A DNA stretch of 64,000 nucleotides from Saprospiraceae bacterium UBA3362. GTDB lineage: Bacteria > Bacteroidota > Bacteroidia > Chitinophagales > Saprospiraceae. Position numbers and translations under genes: made by a program. The notes beneath the pieces were generated by a model. It ran no database searches and was not told the origin of the DNA. It saw nothing but the letters and a program-made list of their open reading frames with translations. Position 1 is the first letter of the stretch. Each line of letters starts with the position of its first letter. Shown here piece after piece: positions 57,631 through 64,000 of the stretch. Where the stretch lies: assembly GCA_002360455.1 (NCBI GenBank), contig DEQQ01000062.1, forward strand, positions 1 to 64,000. Direction: 5' to 3'.

Positions 57631-58125
57631 ATGAAAAATATTATTCTCTTTTGTTTGATAAGTTTTGTGGTTGGTGCAGCTTTTAAGCCGGTTGAAAAGA
57701 AATTCCCTTCTATTCAGTTAAAGAATTTGGATGGCAAATCTGTGGATATAAGCAAAACTTTTTCCAACAATAAATTAACTGTAATTTCTTATTGGGCAAC
57801 TTGGTGCTCCCCATGCAAGAAAGAATTGGATGCAATAAAACCTTTGTATCAAAACTGGAAGAAAGATGGTATTGAAGTGATTGCCATCTCTATTGATAAT
57901 GTACAGCAAATCAACAAAATAAAACCTATGGTAAAGCAGAAATCATGGGAATACACAGTCCTTTCTGATGTAAACAGTGAAAGTTTGCGAGTACTTAACT
58001 TCCAAACCGTTCCTCAGACCTTTGTCGTTGACAGCAAAGGCATGATAGTCTATACTCATAGTGGTTACACACCCGGAGAAGAAAAGGATCTGGAGAAAAA
58101 GCTTCAGAGTTTATTGGCTAAATAA
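57631..58125 (+). CDS. TlpA-like exported thiol-disulfide oxidoreductase
   Basis: 164 residues, signal peptide (IILFCLISFVVGAAFKP) and thioredoxin domain of the TlpA/ResA type. The active site is SYWATWCSPCKKELDAI (W-C-x-x-C) near residue 54, and the cis-Pro is in NFQTVPQTFVVDSKG. It probably reduces or shuffles disulfides of envelope proteins. It is divergent from DUF6029 and near Omp28, making a thiol-themed cluster. Followed by a strong terminator. Confidence 0.9.
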   Translation: MKNIILFCLISFVVGAAFKPVEKKFPSIQLKNLDGKSVDISKTFSNNKLTVISYWATWCSPCKKELDAIKPLYQNWKKDGIEVIAISIDNVQQINKIKPMVKQKSWEYTVLSDVNSESLRVLNFQTVPQTFVVDSKGMIVYTHSGYTPGEEKDLEKKLQSLLAK

Positions 58126-58138
58126 TATTATTCTACAG

Positions 58139-58183
58139 AATAGTCCTTGGCTTAGAATCAAATCCAATCAAGGACTATTTTTA
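58139..58183 (+). terminator. Rho-independent terminator after tlpA-like gene
   Basis: Stem aatagtccttg / caaggactatt (11 bp, perfect) followed by T-rich sequence. Confidence 0.88.
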
Positions 58184-58207
58184 TTAAAACACTAAACGAT
58201 ACTGATT

Positions 58208-59236
58208 TTGTATCTCAAATGGATTGTCTCTTTATTGTTGTGCATTGGCTTATGGAAATGCAATCTTTTTTCATTTTGTAGATCAGCACAAAAGAAAATA
58301 AAGGGCTTGACATTTGTTGCTCCTCCGCAAGCTTTTAGCAAGAACGTAATGGCAGAGGTAGAGGATTTGGGATGCAATTGGATAGCCATTATTCCTTATG
58401 CCTTCGGTTCAAAAAACAGCACTAAGATCAGTTACTCTGTGCACGACTGGCAATGGTGGGGAGAAAGACCTGAAGGGGTAAAAGCAACAACAAGTGAGGC
58501 CCATAAATCCAAGCTCAAAGTGATGCTGAAACCTCAAATTTACATCCATCAAAGCTGGGTGGGAGAAATTCAGTTTAGTACTGATGAAGAATGGGCAAAA
58601 TGGGAGCAAGACTATAGGAGGTACATCATGCTCATGTTGGATATTGCCATAGAAAGTAATGTGGAAATGTTTTGTGTAGGAACTGAGCTGAATTGGTCGG
58701 CCAAACAAAGACCAAAATTTTGGATAGAACTTATTCGAGAGATACGCAATAAATATAAAGGCAAATTGACCTATTGCACTAATTGGGATCACTACAGAGA
58801 GATAAGTTTTTGGAAAGAGCTTGATTATATTGGAATTTCTGCTTATTTCCCTCTACTTGATGAAAAGCAACCAAGTGTAAATCAATTGAAAGAGGCTTGG
58901 AAACCTATCGTCCAAGAACTTGAAAACTATTCTAAAAGCCAAGCTCGACCAATTCTCTTTACGGAGTACGGATATTTGAGTGTAGATGGTTGTTCTGGAA
59001 AGTCTTGGGAGTTAGAACCCAATATTTTAAAATTAGCTGTAAATGAGCAAGCTCAAGCCAACGCTTACGAAGCTCTTTATGCCAGTTTTTGGGAGAAGGA
59101 ATGGTGGGTAGGAGGTTTTTTTTGGAAATGGTTTCCTGATGGCCAGGGTCATGAAGGATATCCCGAAAAAGATTATACTCCACAAAATAAAAAAGCTACT
59201 CAAATAATTAAACAATGGAACTTTCAAAATCCGTAA
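58208..59236 (+). CDS. Glycoside hydrolase family 113-like protein
   Basis: Exported TIM-barrel hydrolase of about 342 residues, probably acting on beta-mannan-type or related glycans. Candidate catalytic acids are the Glu in FCVGTELNWSAKQRPKFW and the Glu in ILFTEYGYLSVDG, in the strand 4 and strand 7 positions of clan A enzymes. GLTFVAPPQAFSKNVMAEV is the first strand, and WWVGGFFWKWFPDG the last. No ATG precedes the signal-like segment (WIVSLLLCIGLWKCNLFSF); TTG 58208 is the best start, since TAA lies five codons upstream. Overlaps the next gene by 22 bp. Confidence 0.8.
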   Translation: MYLKWIVSLLLCIGLWKCNLFSFCRSAQKKIKGLTFVAPPQAFSKNVMAEVEDLGCNWIAIIPYAFGSKNSTKISYSVHDWQWWGERPEGVKATTSEAHKSKLKVMLKPQIYIHQSWVGEIQFSTDEEWAKWEQDYRRYIMLMLDIAIESNVEMFCVGTELNWSAKQRPKFWIELIREIRNKYKGKLTYCTNWDHYREISFWKELDYIGISAYFPLLDEKQPSVNQLKEAWKPIVQELENYSKSQARPILFTEYGYLSVDGCSGKSWELEPNILKLAVNEQAQANAYEALYASFWEKEWWVGGFFWKWFPDGQGHEGYPEKDYTPQNKKATQIIKQWNFQNP

Positions 59237-59661
59237 TCGGAGGGATTATTTTTTGGGCCTTATTTTTCATTTGCTCTGTTCAGTTAAGCGGACAAAGTGG
59301 ATGGGAATTACTCAAGGATGTAAGCTATAAAAAGGTAGCAGACGAAAACTTGGGATTTGAAGTCAATGTTCCAATTTTTGGAAAAGAGATAAAGAATTTG
59401 GAAAACAAAGAAATTAGCTTAAGAGGGTTTATTATACCTACAGATGGTTATAAGGGACAGTCAGAGTTTGTGTTTTCTGCTTTTCCGTACAAAAATTGTT
59501 TTTTTTGTGGAGGGGCAGGCCCGGAAACCGTTATGGCTGTAAAGGCAAGAAAACCAATAATTTATACATCTGAAAAAATAGAGATTAAAGGTAAATTGAG
59601 ACTGAACATCACAGATTTAAACCAGCTTATGTTTCAGTTGGTGGACGCTGAGAAGCTGTAG
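59215..59661 (+). CDS. Small exported protein with NCFFCGG motif
   Basis: 148 residues with a signal segment (IIFWALFFICSVQLSGQSG). The conserved-looking core is SLRGFIIPTDGYKGQSEFVF followed by YKNCFFCGGAGPETV, with a C-x-x-C that could bind metal or act in redox. It recalls DUF3299-like proteins but I am not certain. Starts inside the 3' end of the GH113-like gene, which implies coupled expression. Confidence 0.7.
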   Translation: MELSKSVIGGIIFWALFFICSVQLSGQSGWELLKDVSYKKVADENLGFEVNVPIFGKEIKNLENKEISLRGFIIPTDGYKGQSEFVFSAFPYKNCFFCGGAGPETVMAVKARKPIIYTSEKIEIKGKLRLNITDLNQLMFQLVDAEKL

Positions 59662-59835
59662 AAAAAAAGGAAACAATGAACTTTCAAATTTTTTTGAAAG
59701 TTTGTGCTATAAAATGTCACCAAATTGCATCTATAGTTTATTGATACAAAAGACTTTACATATAATGGATAGTTTTTGGTCGATATTTAACAATTATTTG
59801 TCTAATTATTACGTCTATACTATTAAACAAAATAG

Positions 59836-59843
59836 TAAATTTG
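59836..59843 (+). promoter_or_regulatory. -7 box of the ECF sigma gene promoter
   Basis: TAAATTTG fits TAnnTTTG, 18 bp before the ATG at 59862. A TTG at 59841 within the box can be excluded as start. Confidence 0.45.
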
Positions 59844-59861
59844 AACGAAAATAAAGTGATC

Positions 59862-60398
59862 ATGTCAACGAAGGAGTTTTTTGAGCAATTTAACCTACAG
59901 ACCCAGACGCTGAATAATTTTGCTTATAGTCTTACCAGAGACTCTGAAGATGCCAAAGATTTATATCAGGAAACTGCTTTCAGAGCATTGTCCAATAGAG
60001 ATAAGTTTCAACCGGGAACCAATTTTAAGGCTTGGTTGATTACTATCATGAAAAATATTTTCATCAATAATTATCGTCGCAAGGTAAAGGGCGGTATAGT
60101 AAGTGACAATAGTGAAAATCAATATTACTTCAACTCACTCAATAATTCTGTACTGAATAGAGCTGAGTCCGATATGATGATGAAAGAATTGAATAACATG
60201 GTAGAAAGTTTGGATGATTCTTTGAAAATTCCATTTCTTCGGTATTATCATGGATATAAATATCAGGAAATAGCAGATGAGTTAGCTTTACCATTGGGAA
60301 CCGTAAAGAGTCGAATTTTCTTTGCGAGAAAAGCATTGAAGAATAAGATAGGAAATCACTATCATATTTATGAAGAGATAGCTGCAGTAGAAAACTAA
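59862..60398 (+). CDS. ECF-type RNA polymerase sigma factor
   Basis: 178 residues from Met 59862. Region 2: SLTRDSEDAKDLYQETAFRA and GTNFKAWLITIMKNIFINNY (core binding and -10 recognition). Region 4: PFLRYYHGYKYQEIADELAL with LPLGTVKSRIFFARKALK, a helix-turn-helix for -35 recognition. No anti-sigma gene is next to it, since the downstream M1 gene is on the other strand. The middle linker holds the poly-Asn stretch NSENQYYFNSLNNS. Target genes unknown. Confidence 0.92.
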   Translation: MSTKEFFEQFNLQTQTLNNFAYSLTRDSEDAKDLYQETAFRALSNRDKFQPGTNFKAWLITIMKNIFINNYRRKVKGGIVSDNSENQYYFNSLNNSVLNRAESDMMMKELNNMVESLDDSLKIPFLRYYHGYKYQEIADELALPLGTVKSRIFFARKALKNKIGNHYHIYEEIAAVEN

Positions 60399-60418
60399 CA
60401 GTAATCAGTTTTATATAA

Positions 60419-60456
60419 AAAAAGCCATTGTAGATCTGCAATGGCTTTTTTTTTTA
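60419..60456. terminator. Bidirectional terminator between ECF sigma and M1 peptidase genes
   Basis: Stem aaagccattg / caatggcttt, flanked by A on the left and T on the right, so it can serve both convergent genes. Confidence 0.88.
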
Positions 60457-60478
60457 ATTTTTATGACTCAGTTGGGGA

Positions 60479-62902
60479 TTACATTTTTTCAAAAACTTGC
60501 TGTGCAATAAATTGATTGTTTTTATCAAAGCACTGTATGAAATAATGTGCAGCCGGTAAATGTTCAATATTAAGTTCGATATCCAAACCTGGAGAATCTA
60601 ATTTGGATGAAAAAATTGGTCTACCATAAACATCGTAAACCAAGTAGCTATTGATTCCAACTGTTGAGTTGATGCGGATGATTTGTTGAGCCGGGTTGGG
60701 TGAAATGCTGATGTCATTTTGGTTTTGTTGCTTTGTTCCAACGTTAATTTTTGATCCATAAGAAAGACAATATTCTCCCGGTAAAATTTTTGTAAGCTGC
60801 ATAAATCCTTTTTTATCTGTTGCAGTCAATATTCTTTGAGTGTAATATGGATATTGACTCCAAGGCTCTGTATAATTTTTTCTATAGGCCAGAAGTATGC
60901 TGTCTTCGGAGTTGAAAATGATGTCAGAATCCAAGCTTAAAGCCTGATTGCCATTATACTCAAGAGTCCCGGTGAGGTTATAGTTTCCATTGCTTTGAGT
61001 AGCAACTTGCCAAAAATGTTTTGTAGAAAGTTTGATTATATTAGAAGCTTTGGTACCTTCATTTGGAGGCACCAAATGATGAACAACTGAAGCGAAAACC
61101 GAATCCTGCAGCATGGTAGCATTGATAGCTGTAATATCATTAAATGGCAAATCTGTTGCACCCGTTTTAGTAATCATTTTTTTACTGCCAAGACTAGCCC
61201 AATTGTATTTCTGATCATCATTGACTAGACAGAGAGTGGGATTAAATCCACTTGGCATTTTTATTTTATAGGCTTGAGAAGATCCATTCATCAATAGCTT
61301 TGTTTCGAATTTTTCGAATTTACTGTTGAAAAAGCTGACAGGAACTTCTACATTGCTGTATAAATGATCTGCCGCATAAGCTTTTTGAAAAATTGAAAAA
61401 ACTGCAAACTCATCTGCGCCGGATAATTCTGTTCTAAAGGAATCAATAAAAAAAGCACAATATCCCTTATTGAAAATATAATCATTAAAATAATCGGTCA
61501 TATCTTTTCCGCTGTTAGCATTCATAAATTGTAAATACTCATAAGCATCCATAGATTTTCCGGTCAAACTATCAAAAATAATATGATTGATTCTTCTATA
61601 CAAACTATCTCCCAATACAGCTCTCATATTATGAATCATTGCCGCCCCTTTTCTGTAAGTATGAGTTCCGTAAGTATTTGTGTAGGGCATTGGAGATAAG
61701 GGCAGGTATGCTCCATCATTGATGTGTGCGGACTTCAATATTTCTGCAAGATTTGTTCTTACAGCGCGAATAAAAAAATCTTTTCCATAAAGATATTCTA
61801 AAAATAAATGAGAACTGTACTCTGCATTTCCCTCTTTGATCCACATATCCTTGGCATCACTCAGTGTTGTAAGGTCTCCCCACCAATGATGCCCAAATTC
61901 ATGGCCATAAAGACGTTCATTATTATTAAGTGTGCCGCTCAAAACTGTAGATATAGGATATGCCACATTGGTTGGGTGCTCCATTGCTCCTACTGTTGTT
62001 GCCACATACCCGACACGCTCAAATCTGTATTTTCCAAACCAATATTCAAACGCATCAATGGCCTTGGGCAAATTGACAAATTGAGTTTTCATTTTTGCAA
62101 GATCATTTGGTTTGGCGATCAATTCGATTGGGATATTTTTTTCTATGCCCTGATGAGAGCTATAATCTACTGCATAATTTGCGGCAGCAATGCTTGATAG
62201 ATAGGTTGGGATTTGATCTTTCATTCTGTAATGTCTAGTGAGCTTGCCGATTTGACTTGTATCCTCGCTGATAAAGGTTCCTACGCAGTAGGCTTTTCGC
62301 TTTCTGTCTGTGGTTACAATATAATCATAGCTTGTCCTTTCTACAAAATTGTCAAAACAGGGAAACCAAACTTTCCCAAAATTGGGCGGTGTGCTTGACA
62401 ATCCTATACCTAAATTGTATATATAATCTTCAACAAAGTAAAAACCTCCCCACACAGGATCTTTATGAGGGACACCATGATAATGAACTCGAACCTCTGC
62501 TTCTTCTTGATAGGCTAAGGGGCGAGGGAAATTTACAACCAACAAATCATTGGCATGACTAAACGGAATGGGTGCATTATTATAAAAAACGGAATCGATT
62601 GTCAATTTTTTCAAATCCAATGTAATGCCCGGAATTTTATCCATTCTGGTTTTGAAAGAAACAATGGTATTGGCTTTAATAGCAGAAGAATTGTAATCCG
62701 ATATGTCCAAACGTATAGTATAATTTAAAATATCAATGGAGTCTGATCTTTTATTGGAATTCTCCATCAACAACAGTTCTTCTTCTGTTGGTTCATAGAG
62801 CTTAAAAGATTGATGCAATTGATGACAGGCTATAGGTTCTGCAGGTTGAGCATATCCTAAAGCGGCAAATGCCAAAAAGAGGTAAGACAATAATGATTTC
62901 AT
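60479..62902 (-). CDS. Secreted M1-family aminopeptidase with T9SS domain
   Basis: Zinc aminopeptidase of about 807 residues from Met 62902. Signal: SLLSYLFLAFAALGYAQP. The substrate-recognition motif is VGAMEHPTNVAYP (G-A-M-E-x form), and the zinc site HEFGHHWWGD with the third ligand Glu in KEGNAEYSS, 18 residues later as expected. A T9SS sorting domain ends the protein (SISPNPAQQIIRINS, YFIQCFDKNN), so it is exported to the surface. The frame is open from 62980 but the signal sequence fits 62902. Likely role: peptide breakdown outside the cell. Confidence 0.9.
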   Translation of the reverse strand: MKSLLSYLFLAFAALGYAQPAEPIACHQLHQSFKLYEPTEEELLLMENSNKRSDSIDILNYTIRLDISDYNSSAIKANTIVSFKTRMDKIPGITLDLKKLTIDSVFYNNAPIPFSHANDLLVVNFPRPLAYQEEAEVRVHYHGVPHKDPVWGGFYFVEDYIYNLGIGLSSTPPNFGKVWFPCFDNFVERTSYDYIVTTDRKRKAYCVGTFISEDTSQIGKLTRHYRMKDQIPTYLSSIAAANYAVDYSSHQGIEKNIPIELIAKPNDLAKMKTQFVNLPKAIDAFEYWFGKYRFERVGYVATTVGAMEHPTNVAYPISTVLSGTLNNNERLYGHEFGHHWWGDLTTLSDAKDMWIKEGNAEYSSHLFLEYLYGKDFFIRAVRTNLAEILKSAHINDGAYLPLSPMPYTNTYGTHTYRKGAAMIHNMRAVLGDSLYRRINHIIFDSLTGKSMDAYEYLQFMNANSGKDMTDYFNDYIFNKGYCAFFIDSFRTELSGADEFAVFSIFQKAYAADHLYSNVEVPVSFFNSKFEKFETKLLMNGSSQAYKIKMPSGFNPTLCLVNDDQKYNWASLGSKKMITKTGATDLPFNDITAINATMLQDSVFASVVHHLVPPNEGTKASNIIKLSTKHFWQVATQSNGNYNLTGTLEYNGNQALSLDSDIIFNSEDSILLAYRKNYTEPWSQYPYYTQRILTATDKKGFMQLTKILPGEYCLSYGSKINVGTKQQNQNDISISPNPAQQIIRINSTVGINSYLVYDVYGRPIFSSKLDSPGLDIELNIEHLPAAHYFIQCFDKNNQFIAQQVFEKM

Positions 62903-63098
62903 AAAACTACTCAGTGATAAAGCTTCAAATTCAAAAAATAGAGATTTAGTCCTATTTTCTTTTTCAACACAAACATACATTTTTATTTTGAGTATTTTTT
63001 AGAAAGAGTGAACAAGCTAAAAAAGCTTGAGTCGGGGAACTATTTTTGAGTTTTTGGACTAATTGTATTATTTTGTGACCAAATCAACTTAATCAATT

Positions 63099-63947
63099 AT
63101 GTTTGGAAGAAGAAACAATCCCTATGAAGGGCAATCTAATGTAGGTCCGGGTTTAGGTGGAGTACTAGGAAGACTGGGTGCTCCATTGATCATAGGTTTA
63201 GTCATTTTTGGTTTTAGTTATATTAAGTATTGCTCTACCAAATCGTACAATGAGTATCTTGGAATTGAGCAGCATGTAAGTCTCACTCCGGATCAGGAAA
63301 TTGCAATAGGGCTCCAGTCCACTCCGGCTATGATTCAGGAATATGGAGGACTGGATGGAGATCAGCGCGCTCAATCTTTGGTTAAGCAGGTAGGGCAAAA
63401 GTTGGTACAGCAAAGCGTTGCTGCCCAGTCACCCTATCAATTTGATTTTCATTTATTGGCAGATCCACAGACGGTGAATGCTTTTGCCCTTCCCGGAGGA
63501 CAAGTTTTTATTACCAGAGCATTGATGGCCAGGCTTCAAAACGAAGATCAATTGGCGGGAGTTTTGGGACATGAGATAGGTCATGTTCTTGCAAGACATT
63601 CCGGAGAGAGAATGGAAAAAGATGGTTTGCTTAAAGGATTTTCTACAGCTATCGGAGTGGCCCTTGGAGATTATGGCGCCGCTCAAATGGCTCAACAAGC
63701 GGCTGCATTAATTGGCTTAAAATACGGGAGAGATCAAGAACTTCAGTCTGATGATTTGGGGATACGATTTATGATGGATGCGAGCTACAATCCGGAAGAG
63801 ATGATAGGCGTTATGGAAATTTTGAAACAAGCTTCAGGTGGCGCTAGGCAAGATGAATTCACTTCTACTCACCCGGATCCTGAAAACAGGAAGGAAAAAA
63901 TAATAGAATCTATAGCCAAATATAAAAGTCAGGGAACCGGTAAATAG
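63099..63947 (+). CDS. M48-family (Ste24/HtpX-like) metallopeptidase
   Basis: 282 residues with one N-terminal membrane helix (GAPLIIGLVIFGFSYIKYC). Zinc site HEIGHVLARHSGE near residue 158 and the third ligand region QELQSDDLGIRFM, in which Asp replaces the E of the usual E-x-D, follow the M48 pattern. NAFALPGGQVFITRAL is the usual substrate-strand motif. The position of the helix suggests a periplasmic or lipoprotein-like BepA/YcaL-type quality-control protease. Possible small hairpin gtgga-gaaat-tccac at 63979-63993, too short to call a terminator. Confidence 0.88.
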   Translation: MFGRRNNPYEGQSNVGPGLGGVLGRLGAPLIIGLVIFGFSYIKYCSTKSYNEYLGIEQHVSLTPDQEIAIGLQSTPAMIQEYGGLDGDQRAQSLVKQVGQKLVQQSVAAQSPYQFDFHLLADPQTVNAFALPGGQVFITRALMARLQNEDQLAGVLGHEIGHVLARHSGERMEKDGLLKGFSTAIGVALGDYGAAQMAQQAAALIGLKYGRDQELQSDDLGIRFMMDASYNPEEMIGVMEILKQASGGARQDEFTSTHPDPENRKEKIIESIAKYKSQGTGK

Positions 63948-64000
63948 GATTAGTCTTTTATAAAAATACGTTTTACTCGTGGAGAAATTCCACATAAAAT

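Overview
The window reads as a piece of a Bacteroidota chromosome, most likely from the Saprospiraceae or a close relative. Three things point there: AT-rich DNA with sparse ribosome binding sites but repeated TAnnTTTG (-7) promoter boxes; several large secreted proteins ending in type IX secretion (T9SS) sorting domains; and family-typical genes (Omp28, DUF6029, Bacteroidota-type atpB, an orphan NuoEF-like fusion, mevalonate-pathway genes). No rRNA, tRNA, CRISPR array, transposase or phage gene was seen. The first ~1.43 kb does not match: it is very GC-rich, carries one incomplete reading frame on the minus strand, and joins the AT-rich DNA exactly at a copy of an interspersed repeat. It is either a chimeric join or a foreign insert.

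Layout. 1-1443: GC-rich partial gene. 1436-1820: three copies of a palindromic repeat. 2014-5061: a secreted BNR/Asp-box T9SS protein and, upstream on the same strand, a cysteine-rich lipoprotein whose start is separated from its body by six copies of an 8-bp tandem repeat that puts it out of frame (candidate phase-variable switch). 5359-6003: DNA glycosylase. 6232-11684: F-type ATP synthase operon atpB-E-F-H-A-G (beta and epsilon absent). 11770-15925: alanine dehydrogenase, tsaE and gyrB, separated by dispersed repeat elements. 16116-17666: SulP transporter gene broken by two in-frame stops. 18288-28399: rlmB and two large secreted proteins (an M36 metallopeptidase and a 1.8-kilo-residue adhesin-like protein with dockerin-like and cohesin-like parts).

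28891-48173: uvrA, TPR and small lipoproteins, hemW-ydjM head to head with an Omp85-type barrel gene (start codons overlapping in one CATG), lytic transglycosylase, NuoEF-like flavoprotein, trpS, sucA, a possible toxin-23-like protein with a lipoprotein partner, and a fatty-acid desaturase. 48315-51589: a tightly overlapping operon purS-rsmI-idi-mvaA. 51921-53250: rhodanese plus thioredoxin/MsrA-like redox pair. 53518-63947: hflX, the Omp28/DUF6029/TlpA-like cluster, a GH113-like hydrolase with a small partner, an ECF sigma factor, an M1 aminopeptidase with a T9SS tail and an M48 peptidase.

Functional themes are energy metabolism (ATP synthase, 2-oxoglutarate dehydrogenase), envelope building and protein export (T9SS cargo, Omp85, transglycosylase), thiol redox proteins at the cell surface, and housekeeping translation and repair genes. 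At least two families of structured intergenic repeats lie between genes; in one of them the copies keep a hairpin while its sequence changes.
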